Below are positions 51,416 to 59,434 of a DNA stretch of 64,000 nt, in pieces (the first letter of the stretch is position 1; the number at the start of each line of letters is the position of its first letter). Under the pieces are notes generated by a model that worked only from the letters and a program-made list of their open reading frames with translations, made no database searches and was not told the DNA's origin. The translations under genes and the position numbers were made by a program. The stretch comes from Actinoplanes solisilvae. Its GTDB lineage: Bacteria; Actinomycetota; Actinomycetes; Mycobacteriales; Micromonosporaceae. The DNA lies in NCBI RefSeq assembly GCF_003999975.1, contig NZ_RJAC01000008.1, positions 62,001 to 126,000 of the forward strand. The letters are read 5' to 3'.

Positions 51416-52129
51416 TCACCACGGGACCGGGCCGGCGTCGTCGAAGAACGCGCCGGTCGGGCCGTCGGCGGGCAGGGTTGCCAGGTGGATGGCGATCGCC
51501 GCGCCCTGCGCCGGGGTGCGGTAGCCGCGGAAGCCGTTGAGATCGGTCGCGACATACCCCGGGCACCCGGCGTTGACCAGGATGTTCGTGTCGCGCAGCT
51601 CCTTGGCGTACTGAATGGTGATCGCGTTCAGGAAAGACTTCGAGGGCGCGTACGCCGCCGACACCGGCCCGGTCGCGTCGGTGTTCGCGGCCTGCATCGT
51701 CAGCGAGCCCACGCTGCTCGACATGTTCACGATGCGCGGCGCGGCCGAGCGACGCAGCAACGGCAGCATCGCGTTGGTGACCCGCAGGACACCCAGCACG
51801 TTGGTGTCGACCACCGTTCGCACCGTCGCGAGGTCGACGCCGGTGGGCTCCTGAGGCATCCCGCCGGTGATCGCGGCGTTGTTCACGAGCACGTCGAGTT
51901 TCTCCAACCGAGCAGCGGCGGCGGCCACACTGTCGTCGTCGGTCACGTCCAGCGATACCCCGAAGGCATCAATGCCGTCCGCTCGCAACTTATCCACGGC
52001 CGCCTCGCGCCGCGCGTCGTTTCGTGCTCCGACGCCGACGGCCCACCCCAGTGCGCCCAGCCCGGCCGCGATCTCGTACCCGATTCCCTTGTTAGCGCCG
52101 GTGACCAGCGCAATCGTCTGCTCGCTCAT
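51416..52129 (-). CDS. SDR family oxidoreductase, carbonyl-reductase-like
   Basis: A 237-residue short-chain dehydrogenase: TGANKGIG nucleotide motif, NNAAITGGM, SSSVGSLTMQAANTDATG, YAPSK catalytic motif and GYVATDLNGFRGYRTPAQGA. The TGANKGIG and NGFRGYRTP text is typical of carbonyl-reductase-like bacterial SDRs. ATG 52129 is the start; the frame extends upstream past a LysR operator and is not used. Divergent from the LysR gene at 52199 with 69 bases between, so this is the probable LysR target. Confidence 0.9.
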   Translation of the reverse strand: MSEQTIALVTGANKGIGYEIAAGLGALGWAVGVGARNDARREAAVDKLRADGIDAFGVSLDVTDDDSVAAAAARLEKLDVLVNNAAITGGMPQEPTGVDLATVRTVVDTNVLGVLRVTNAMLPLLRRSAAPRIVNMSSSVGSLTMQAANTDATGPVSAAYAPSKSFLNAITIQYAKELRDTNILVNAGCPGYVATDLNGFRGYRTPAQGAAIAIHLATLPADGPTGAFFDDAGPVPW

Positions 52130-52185
52130 GCATCGATCCTGGCCGTGGCCGAGCGGCACGGCCAACACCGTCTGGGTGGGCAGCG

Positions 52186-52200
52186 ATACCTTGAAGGTAT
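52186..52200. promoter_or_regulatory. LysR box (T-N11-A dyad)
   Basis: ATACCTT-G-AAGGTAT is a perfect 7-base-arm dyad of the T-N11-A form that LysR proteins recognise. It lies in the 69-base gap between the divergent SDR and LysR genes and overlaps the LysR start codon (ATG 52199), a place fit for autorepression. Confidence 0.8.
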
Positions 52201-53035
52201 GGAAACACGGGAGCTGCGCTACTTCGTCGCGGTCGCCGAGGAACTGCATTTCGGTCGAGCGGCCCTCCGTCTAGGTATCGCGCAACCGCCGCTGTCCCGC
52301 GCCATCAGTCAGCTCGAGCGGCGATTAGGCGTACAACTGCTGCATCGCTCGAGCCGCGAAGTGACACTGACCGAGCCCGGAGCCGTGCTGCTGCGCGAGG
52401 CGCGGGCGGCGCTGGAGGCGGTCGAGGCGGCCGAACGACGTACGCGCCGGGCCGCGCAGTCGCCCGGCCTGGTTCTGGCGTCGAAAGCGGCCGCTGCCGG
52501 AGAGCTGCTCGCGAAGCTGCTCGACGCCTACGCCGCCGAACCCGGCTCGGTCCCCGTCGACGTCGTGCTCTGCGGGGTCGCCCAGCAGGAGCGGCTACTG
52601 CGCGAGGGCCACGCCGACGTCGCGTTGCTGCACCTCCCGTTCGACTCGACGGCCGGCTTCGACATCGAGGAGCTGAGCACCGAGAAACAGGTAGCCGTCC
52701 TGCCCGCCGCGCATCCGTTCACCGGCCGGACCGAACTGCGCATGTCCGAGCTGACCGCGATGGCCGGCCTGCCCATGCCGCGCTGGCCCGAACGAGACGG
52801 CACCTACCTTCCGGGCCCCGGCCCCGAGATCCACGACCACACCCAGTTGATGCAGCTCATAGCCCTCGGCCGGGCCGCCGCCGTGCTCCCCGAATCGGTG
52901 CGCACCCAGCTGCCCGAGGGCCTGACCACCGTCCCCGTCCTCGACGCACCGATGGTCACGACGGTGATCGCGTGGCCGCCGCACGCACGCTCCCGAGCTC
53001 TGGCCGGCCTGGTCCTGGCCGCGACCCGCCTCTGA
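52199..53035 (+). CDS. LysR family transcriptional regulator
   Basis: A 278-residue LysR protein: METRELRYFVAVAEELHFGR, then RLGIAQPPLSRAISQLERRL (winged helix-turn-helix, about 20-40), LLHRSSREVTLTEPG, then the effector-binding domain (GHADVALLHLPFD, TEKQVAVLPAAHPF, IALGRAAAVLPES). ATG 52199 overlaps the operator. Divergent to the SDR gene it probably regulates, which is the usual LysR arrangement. Confidence 0.92.
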   Translation: METRELRYFVAVAEELHFGRAALRLGIAQPPLSRAISQLERRLGVQLLHRSSREVTLTEPGAVLLREARAALEAVEAAERRTRRAAQSPGLVLASKAAAAGELLAKLLDAYAAEPGSVPVDVVLCGVAQQERLLREGHADVALLHLPFDSTAGFDIEELSTEKQVAVLPAAHPFTGRTELRMSELTAMAGLPMPRWPERDGTYLPGPGPEIHDHTQLMQLIALGRAAAVLPESVRTQLPEGLTTVPVLDAPMVTTVIAWPPHARSRALAGLVLAATRL

Positions 53036-53149
53036 CCCGACCCCGCCTCGCGACCGCGCCAGGCCACATCCGACCCCGCACCAGTTGACTAGCTCTCCCC
53101 GCGCCCCACTTTCGCGTCTTCGCTTCGGGCCGCCATTACGCCCCCACCG

Positions 53150-53710
53150 GTGGCCGGCTTGGTGAACGGGAGCGGCCGCGGGCGGGCGTACAGGAAGCCT
53201 TGGCCGGTGTGGCAGCCGAGGGTGATCAGTTCGGAACGCCGCTGGCCAGGTCGACGATCGGCTGGTAGAGCACGATCAGCTCGTCCCGGCCGGCCGGGAC
53301 GAGCCAGGTCGTCGGCGAGGGCCGCGTCGCGGGCGCGGCGGTCGACCATCGACTCGTCGTGCCGCGTCCACGAGTAAGCCCCGGCCTGCTTGGCGGCGTA
53401 CAGGGCCAGGTCGGCGCGGCGCATCAGCTCCTTCGGGGTGTCGTCGGGCCGGGCCTCGGTGAGCCCGATGCTGGCATGAACCGTGACCGTGTCCTCGCCG
53501 AGGCGTACGGGATGGTCGGCCAGATCGGCGAGCAGGCGCATCGCGACCAGTTCGGGGGGTCGTGTCACCGGGCAGGAGCACCGCGAACTCGTCGCCGCCG
53601 ATCCGCGCGCACGTGTCGCCGGTGCAGACCGCCCGTCGCAGGTGGTGACCGACCTCGGTGAGCACGGCGTCGCCGCCCGCATGCCCGGCTCGGTTCCGGC
53701 TCGGCTCGGC
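53150..53710 (-). pseudogene. GGDEF-EAL protein, internally deleted
   Basis: On the minus strand, in different frames: NRAGHAGGDAVLTEVGHHLR and GDTCARIGGDEFAVLLPGD, the GGDEF active site, then after one indel VTVHASIGLTEARPDDTPKE and MRRADLALYAAKQAGAYSWT. There follows ELIVLYQPIVDLASG, the EAL N-terminus, and immediately LITLGCHTGQGFLYARPRPL, its C-terminus. About 180 residues of EAL are missing in one clean step, and the N-terminal sensor is gone too. It cannot make or cleave c-di-GMP fully. Confidence 0.8.
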
Positions 53711-53789
53711 TCCGGCCAGCCGTCTCCTTGATCAGATCGGCGACCTTCGGATGTTGCCATCATCTGGATGTTCTCAGTATCTTGACGGT

Positions 53790-55031
53790 GTGAGGCTCAA
53801 CCGGGTTCAGCAGCAGGCGCGCACGCGGGCGACCGTGCTCGCGGCGGCGCGGGCCGAGTTCGCCACCCACGGCTACGCCGAGGCCAAGATCGACCGGATA
53901 GCCGAGCGGGCTTCGCTGACCCGCGGCGCGGTCTACTCGAACTTCCCGAGCAAACGCGCCCTCTACCTAGCAGTCCTGCTCGACGATGCCGGGGCGGCGA
54001 GGGCTGCGGGCACGCCGAGGACTGCGGGCACGGCGGGGGCTGCGGGAGTGCGCCGGAGAGGGACGCTCGATGACGCGGGCACGGCCGGCTCGCTCGGCCC
54101 CGCGGACGGGATCGGGGCATTCGAGCGGGCGAGCTCGGCCGAGGATCTTGTGCTGACGGGTGGGGTTGAGGCGCTTGATCTGGCTGGTCTCGGTGGGGCG
54201 CTTGATGTGGCGGGGGCGGTTGAGGCGTTTGCCCGGGTGTGGTTGGAGAGGCTTCCGCTGGCGGTTGACTCGTCGACTGCCGGGCGGTTGCAGGCGCACT
54301 CGCTGACCGGGGTGGTCGACGACGAGCGTGGACGGGCGGCGCTGGCCCAGGTCACCCGGCTCGAAGCTGTGCTGCTGGGTCTCGCCCTCGAATCGTGCCG
54401 GGCGCGGGACAGCGGGCGGCGGGTGCGGCTGGCCGAGTTGATCCTCACGATGTTGCACGGGGCCGGCCAGCTCGCGGAGACCGCACCGGGCTTCGGCGAT
54501 CCGTTCGATGTGGCGCGGGCCTGCCGCCATCTCGCCGGGCTGCCGCTCGCCGACGAGTGGGACCCGCCCTACCTGCCGTTCGTGGCCGCCGCTCGGCCGG
54601 TTCGCGAATCGTGGAGCCCGCCGGCCCCGCCCAGCGAGCTGACCGACGAGCTCAGCGGCCGGCGAACCGGGTTCGACGCTGACGGGCTGATCGTCGTGCT
54701 CGGCGCCGACCGGCTCGAAGCCGCCGAAGAGGCAATTCGCGCGGCTGACCCGCACGAGGTCGTCACCGTCGCCGTGGTCACCGACGACTCGGCCGAGACC
54801 GGGGCGCTCGTGCGGCTGCGGCTCACCGACCTGACCGCCGGCCTGCGCCGCGTCTTCGGGCCCGCGATCCGGCCATCGCTGCGGCTCGTGCTCGACGATC
54901 ACGGCGTGCTTGCCTCCGCGATCGGCACCCGCACCACGCCGGGCACCGAGGCGGCCATCCGCGTGCGGTCCGGCGAGATCGTCGCCCGGGCTGAGGGGCG
55001 CGGCGCCGCCGCGACCGCCGAGCCGCGATGA
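53790..55031 (+). CDS. TetR-family protein with a long C-terminal domain
   Basis: A 413-residue protein: TetR DNA-binding domain at about 10-58 (IDRIAERASLTRGAVYSNF), a Gly/Ala/Thr-rich low-complexity insert (about 70-110; GTPRTAGTAGAAG), a helical TetR ligand-like part (150-275), and a 110-residue C-terminal alpha/beta stretch not usual for the family (GLIVVLGADRLEAAEEAIRA, PSLRLVLDDHGVLASAIGTR). The latter has a thioredoxin/peroxiredoxin-like look (strand, helix, and a GTRTTPGTEAAIR tail) but lacks any Cys pair. GTG 53790 is used. The upstream neighbour is the broken GGDEF gene; downstream are the winged-helix and PPDK-like genes on the same strand. Confidence 0.8.
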   Translation: MRLNRVQQQARTRATVLAAARAEFATHGYAEAKIDRIAERASLTRGAVYSNFPSKRALYLAVLLDDAGAARAAGTPRTAGTAGAAGVRRRGTLDDAGTAGSLGPADGIGAFERASSAEDLVLTGGVEALDLAGLGGALDVAGAVEAFARVWLERLPLAVDSSTAGRLQAHSLTGVVDDERGRAALAQVTRLEAVLLGLALESCRARDSGRRVRLAELILTMLHGAGQLAETAPGFGDPFDVARACRHLAGLPLADEWDPPYLPFVAAARPVRESWSPPAPPSELTDELSGRRTGFDADGLIVVLGADRLEAAEEAIRAADPHEVVTVAVVTDDSAETGALVRLRLTDLTAGLRRVFGPAIRPSLRLVLDDHGVLASAIGTRTTPGTEAAIRVRSGEIVARAEGRGAAATAEPR

Positions 55032-55148
55032 GAAACCGATGAGAACCGGTTGGGCCGGCGAGATCCCACCGGGCCATAAGGTTCCGCGCCACCCAATCGG
55101 CCCCGACCCCCGAGACGCGATGAACGCCTGTACCGCCGAGGAGTTGCT

Positions 55149-55736
55149 GTGAATGTCGTGCTGCATGCCCTGCGCTGCATCGGGTTCGCTGACCTGTCGC
55201 GGGTCGCGGACGCGGCCGGGGTGTCCGGGGCGCGGGCCGAGTCCGAGCTGATCGACCTCGCCGTCGACGGGCTGGTGACGCGGGAGATGGGGGCCTGGGG
55301 GCTGACCGAGGCGGGGCGGGCCGAGGACGCGCGTCAGACCGCCGCCGAGCTCGACTCCGCGGACGGGCGAGCCGCGGTCGGGTCGGCGTACGAGAGGTTC
55401 ATGGTGCTCAATCCCGAGCTGTTGGACCTCTGCTCGGCGTGGCAGCTACGCACGATCGACGGGGTCACCGCGGCCAATGATCACCGCGATCCCACGTACG
55501 ACCGGAAGGTTCTTGATCTTTTCGGGGAGCTGGATCGGCGCGCGCAACCGGTGTGCGCGGAGCTGGCGGGGACGCTGCCCCGGTTCGGGCGCTATCGCGA
55601 ACGGCTCGGCGCGGCGCTCGGACGGGCACGCGCGGGAGCCCTGGAAGAGCTGGCCGACAGCATGACCTCGTACCACGTGGTGTGGTTCCAGCTGCACGAG
55701 GATCTGCTGGTCACCCTCGGCCGGCCGCGCACATGA
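55149..55736 (+). CDS. Winged-helix regulatory-like protein coupled to PPDK-like gene
   Basis: A 195-residue protein. The first 75 residues look like a winged helix (IGFADLSRVADAAGVSGARA, LVTREMGAWGLTEAGRAEDA); the rest is helical (YERFMVLNPELLDLCSAWQL; SYHVVWFQLHEDLL). The stop overlaps the ATG of the next gene by 4 bases (ATGA), so the two are translated together. The name of the family is not clear to me. GTG or ATG alternatives: the ATG at 55149 has GAGGAG 8 bases upstream, which decides it. Confidence 0.8.
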   Translation: MNVVLHALRCIGFADLSRVADAAGVSGARAESELIDLAVDGLVTREMGAWGLTEAGRAEDARQTAAELDSADGRAAVGSAYERFMVLNPELLDLCSAWQLRTIDGVTAANDHRDPTYDRKVLDLFGELDRRAQPVCAELAGTLPRFGRYRERLGAALGRARAGALEELADSMTSYHVVWFQLHEDLLVTLGRPRT

Positions 55737-57004
55737 CGGTCATTGCGCTCGGGCCGGGGGTCGACGAGCCGGCTGACGTGATCGGCGGGAAAGCGCACGG
55801 ACTCGTCACACTGATGCGCCTGGGTCTGCCCGTGCCACCCGGTTTTGTCGTCGGGACCGCGGTCTGCCGGGCGTTTCTGCGCGACGGCCGGCTTCCCGAC
55901 GGGCTCGAGGAAGAGCTGGACGCCGCGGTCGAGGCTCTGGGCGGCGGGCCGGTGTCGGTGCGCTCGGGGGCGGTCGTGTCGATGCCGGGGATGATGAACA
56001 CGCTGCTCGACGTATCCGGGCCGGTCGCCGGCGCCGTACGGGAAATCTTCTCGTCGTGGAACACCCAGCGGGCGGTCACCTATCGCGAACTGCACGGGAT
56101 CGCGCACAACCTCGGGACCGCCGTCGTCGTGCAACGCATGGTGTTCGGCGAGCGCGGCGGCAGCGGGGTGGCGTTCAGTCGTGACCCGAGCAACGGCGAG
56201 AAGACCCTGTACGGCGATGTCCTGCTCGGACAGCGCGGCGACGCGGTCGTCGACGGCCGGTCGAGCACGCTCCCGCTGACCGCGCTCGAACCCGGGCTGC
56301 GGGCCGAACTCGCCGACGCCCTCACGCGGGCCGAACGGCACTACCGGGACGCGTGCCACGTCGAGTTCACCTTCGAGTCGGGCCGGCTGTGGCTGCTGCA
56401 GGTGCGCCCCGGCGGACTGACCGCGCCGGCCGCCGTACGCGTCGCCGTCGACCTCGCCGACGAAGGGCTCATCACCCGGCGCGAAGCCGTCGCCCGCATC
56501 ACGCCCCGGCACCTGCGCGCCGCCGCGGTCCCCCGCATGCTCGGCGGCGACATCGTGGCCCGCGGGCGCGGCGCCTCTCCCGGCGTGGCGACGGGTCGCA
56601 TCGCGCTCACCGCCGACCACGCCGTAAGCATGCCCGGCCCGGTCATCCTCGTGCGGCCGGTCACGTCACCGCACGACCTGCACGGCATGGCCGCCGCCAC
56701 CGGCATCGTCACCAGCCGGGGCGGGTTGGCCAGCCACGCCGCCGTCGTCGCCCGATCTCTCGGGAAGCCGGCCGTCGTCGACGCCACCTCCGTCGACGAT
56801 CGCCTGCTCCCCGCGGGCACCATGGTCACGATCGACGGCACCAGCGGCGAGGTCGCCCTCGGCCGCGCCGGGTTGAGCACCGCGATCACCAACGGCCACG
56901 TCCACCGCCTGCTGCAGTGGGCCGACGACCTCTCCGGCGACCACTCCCCCCGACCGGCCGAGGAACGCCTCGCCGCCGCCTACCCGAACCAGCGGGAGAG
57001 GTGA
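55733..57004 (+). CDS. PPDK-like protein lacking the PEP-binding barrel
   Basis: A 423-residue protein related to the N-terminal two-thirds of pyruvate phosphate dikinase. Residues 1-250 carry the nucleotide-binding fold: GGKAHGLVTLMRLGLPVPPG, SVRSGAVVSMPGMMNTLLD, GSGVAFSRDPSNGEKTLYGD and LQVRPGG. Residues 290-400 are the swivel domain with the phospho-His in TSRGGLASHAAVVARSLGKP. The C-terminal PEP/pyruvate barrel is absent, so the normal PPDK cycle cannot be completed on this chain. ATG 55733 overlaps the upstream stop. It ends convergently with the Rox-type gene, overlapping it by 25 bases. Confidence 0.85.
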   Translation: MTVIALGPGVDEPADVIGGKAHGLVTLMRLGLPVPPGFVVGTAVCRAFLRDGRLPDGLEEELDAAVEALGGGPVSVRSGAVVSMPGMMNTLLDVSGPVAGAVREIFSSWNTQRAVTYRELHGIAHNLGTAVVVQRMVFGERGGSGVAFSRDPSNGEKTLYGDVLLGQRGDAVVDGRSSTLPLTALEPGLRAELADALTRAERHYRDACHVEFTFESGRLWLLQVRPGGLTAPAAVRVAVDLADEGLITRREAVARITPRHLRAAAVPRMLGGDIVARGRGASPGVATGRIALTADHAVSMPGPVILVRPVTSPHDLHGMAAATGIVTSRGGLASHAAVVARSLGKPAVVDATSVDDRLLPAGTMVTIDGTSGEVALGRAGLSTAITNGHVHRLLQWADDLSGDHSPRPAEERLAAAYPNQRER

Positions 57005-58356
57005 TTCTCCAGGTCGCGCTGGTCGTCGCCGATCCAGGCGACATGGCCGTCGGGGCGCAGCAGCACAGCTTTCGCGTCCACGGCGGCAGTGGGATCGCCG
57101 AGGTAGTCGACGCGATCCGACCAGCCGCCGACGGTCAGGCGCTCGGTGCGGTCGAGCAGCAGACCACGGCCGTGGTGCAGCAGGGCGTACAGGTTGCCCT
57201 GCTTGAGCTCGATGTCGGGCAGGCGGCGGCCTAACAGATCGGGACCCGCGCCCAGGTCGTAACGGATGCCGATCGCGCTGATCTTCTCGGTCAGGTAGCG
57301 GTTCACGTCGTCGAAGTCCATGAGGTCGGTGAACAGCCGCCTCAGGGCTTGCGCGCCCGGATCGGTCGAGACCAGTGCCGTCTGCGCGCGGGTGTTGTTC
57401 AGCACGTCCTCGGCTACCGGGTGACGTTCAGCCTCGTACGTGTCCAGGAGCGCTTCGGGTGCCCAGCCGCGGATCTGGGCGGCGAGTTTCCAGCCGAGGT
57501 TGAACGCGTCCTGCACGCCTAGATTGAGGCCCTGGCCGCCCAGCGGCGGATGGATGTGGGCCGCGTCGCCGGCCAGCAGGACCCGCCCGACCCGGTATTT
57601 CTCGGCTACGCGGGTGGCGTCGCCGAAACGGGAGAGCCAGCGCGGGGAATGCACGCCGAGATCGGTGCCGGCGATGGCCCGCAACTGTTGCTGGAATTCG
57701 TCCAGGGTGGGTGGTTCCGAGCGGTCGCTGACCCCTGCGGCGGGAACGATCACGCGATAGAAGTTCGCGCCCGCGGGCCTGATGCTCAAGCGGCGGTCGG
57801 TGATGTGCTCGGGCAGCTGGGTCAATGCCAGCTCGCCCATCAGCGTGTCGTTTCGGGAGGGCTCGCCGGGGAAGCCGACGCCGAGCTGCTTGCGCACCGT
57901 GCTGCGCGCGCCGTCGCAGCCGACCAGATAGCGCGTACGCAATCGTTCTCCGTCGGCCGGCTCGACGGTCACGCCCTCGTCGTCCTGCTCGAAACCGGCC
58001 ACGGTCGCACCGCGCCGAACCTGCGCGCCGAGTTCGACGGCGTGTTCTTCGAGCAGACGTACGATCACCGGCTGCGGGATGCCGAGCAGAAAGGCGTACG
58101 GGGAATTGAGGCTTGTCGGTGCGGGTTTGTCGATGGCGGCGAAGTAGCTGCCGGCCGGGCGTTTCCGACCGTGCTCGAGAATGCGGTTCAGTAGCCCGCG
58201 CATCGCCATTATCTCGATGCTGCGAATGTGCAGACCGACGATGCGGTCGATTTCGGAGCCCTTGTCGAGAACGAGAACCCGCACATCGTGCAGCCGCAAC
58301 TCGGCCGCCAGCATCGCTCCGGTCGGCCCGCAGCCGGCAATGATCACGTCGTACAT
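56980..58356 (-). CDS. rox: FAD-dependent monooxygenase, rifampicin-monooxygenase (Rox) type
   Basis: A 458-residue class A flavoprotein monooxygenase. FAD motifs: DVIIAGCGPTGAMLAAELRL, YLVGCDGARSTVRKQLGVGF and VLLAGDAAHIHPPLGGQGLN, which runs into LGVQDAFNLGWKLAA. The text LHIRSIEIMAMRGLLNRILE, SPRWLSRFGDATRVAEKYRV, FDDVNRYLTEKISAIGIRYD and VLLRPDGHVAWIGDD closely matches my memory of actinomycete Rox proteins, which hydroxylate rifamycins at the naphthyl core and thereby inactivate them. ATG 58356 has GAAAGG upstream. The symbol is given on that resemblance; the substrate could also be another naphthoquinone-like compound. A dyad lies in its leader at 58370-58390. Confidence 0.8.
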   Translation of the reverse strand: MYDVIIAGCGPTGAMLAAELRLHDVRVLVLDKGSEIDRIVGLHIRSIEIMAMRGLLNRILEHGRKRPAGSYFAAIDKPAPTSLNSPYAFLLGIPQPVIVRLLEEHAVELGAQVRRGATVAGFEQDDEGVTVEPADGERLRTRYLVGCDGARSTVRKQLGVGFPGEPSRNDTLMGELALTQLPEHITDRRLSIRPAGANFYRVIVPAAGVSDRSEPPTLDEFQQQLRAIAGTDLGVHSPRWLSRFGDATRVAEKYRVGRVLLAGDAAHIHPPLGGQGLNLGVQDAFNLGWKLAAQIRGWAPEALLDTYEAERHPVAEDVLNNTRAQTALVSTDPGAQALRRLFTDLMDFDDVNRYLTEKISAIGIRYDLGAGPDLLGRRLPDIELKQGNLYALLHHGRGLLLDRTERLTVGGWSDRVDYLGDPTAAVDAKAVLLRPDGHVAWIGDDQRDLENHLSRWFG

Positions 58357-58737
58357 GGATGGTGCCTTTCGGGAGTCTCAGGCACTCCCGGCGACACCTA
58401 TGTCAATCGCCCGACCGTGACGGGAGAGGGAGCACCCACATCGATACAACGGTCATGGGTCTCACCTCCTCGGGCGGCGTCGCGGTCCGATGCAAACTAC
58501 AAGCCCGAGCATCGTCGCGTCCAGTCTCTGTCCGAACAGCCGATCAAGGCGTAATCGAGGCCAGTGAGCGGCGCCGGTCACGACCAGCCCGGCCAGCCAG
58601 GTTACCGGCCGGGCTCGGGTGCCGCCGTCAAGGCTCGGTCCTGCCTGGCCGCCGGCCGGACGGGCCACACGCCGTCGCGCGCCGCCGTCGGATGGTCGCG
58701 CGACCGCGAGCCTGCGACGCGCTTGCCCCGGGTGCGC
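58357..58737. other. Region upstream of the Rox-type gene
   Basis: No gene is supported. CGGGAGT (58370-58376) and ACTCCCG (58384-58390) form a dyad with a 7-base loop just upstream of the ribosome site of the monooxygenase, a candidate operator or leader hairpin. The published rifamycin-associated element, as I recall it (GGGGCTTGCGGCAAGGCCC), was not found here by eye. The rest shows no codon pattern. Confidence 0.45.
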
Positions 58738-59094
58738 CTATCGACGGGCGAGACGGCGTTCGCCGGCGGTGCCGGTCTGGTAAGGCAGGTTGTAGTGGGC
58801 GAAGACGCGTGGCTCGTCGACGGCGGTCAGCTCACCGTCGAGGTCGATGGTCGGGGCCTCGTTGACCATCTTCTTCTCGTAGCGCACGCGCAGCGCGCCG
58901 GGCAGCACCGTGGCGCCGTCCAGGGGGACGAAGACGAGCTTGTGCCGGCCGATCATGCCGATGCGCACGGTGGCGAAGGCCGGATGGTCGGTCGCGGTGT
59001 CGACGTAGACCGCTTCCAGGTCGCCGATCTTTCCGCCGTCGGGGTCGAGGACTTTCTCACCGCGCCAGTCGCGCAGGTTCTCAGCGGGAAACAT
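58738..59094 (-). CDS. PRC-barrel domain protein
   Basis: A 118-residue protein from ATG 59094 (MFPAENLRDWRGEKVLDPD). DGGKIGDLEAVYVDTATDHP, then FATVRIGMIGRHKLVFVPLD is the PRC-barrel pattern. The C-terminal half (KKMVNEAPTIDLDGELTAVD, YNLPYQTGT) is typical for stress-related PRC proteins. An in-frame ATG at 59175 extends the N-terminus with a basic stretch; it is less likely. PRC barrels bind RNA or proteins in photosynthetic centres and ribosome maturation; the role here is unclear. Confidence 0.82.
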   Translation of the reverse strand: MFPAENLRDWRGEKVLDPDGGKIGDLEAVYVDTATDHPAFATVRIGMIGRHKLVFVPLDGATVLPGALRVRYEKKMVNEAPTIDLDGELTAVDEPRVFAHYNLPYQTGTAGERRLARR

Positions 59095-59296
59095 GCACGT
59101 CAAGTGCCCGGTCCAGGGCCGGCGGAAACGGGATCGCGTGCCGCTTGCACGGCGGAAACCTATCGCCTTGTGCATCCTAGGAGGCTAGGACCAAAGAAGT
59201 GGGTAGGGATGCGGCCGTTCAGCTCCTGGTGCGCCACGATCCGGTACGCGTCGTCGAGGATTCAGCGTGGCCGCCGTAAGGGTATGAACCCAGGTC

Positions 59297-59434
59297 ATGG
59301 CCAATCTGCGCCGGCTGCACCGAACCGGGCTGATCGCCTGCGTCTACCGCGCCGCCGAATGGCGCCACAAGGACATCGAACTGGCCGCCCACGACCTGCT
59401 GCAAGAGCTGGACGCCGCTACAGCCCGGACATGA
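59297..59434 (+). CDS. Possible small protein (45 residues)
   Basis: ATG 59297 (preceded by CCCAGGTC) opens MANLRRLHRTGLIACVYRAA, continuing EWRHKDIELAAHDLLQELDA to TGA 59432. It is helical in appearance with good codon bias and overlaps the end of the hydrolase on the other strand by 17 bases. No family is recognised. It could be a stray frame; the stop codon overlap with the neighbour is a point against. Confidence 0.35.
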   Translation: MANLRRLHRTGLIACVYRAAEWRHKDIELAAHDLLQELDAATART

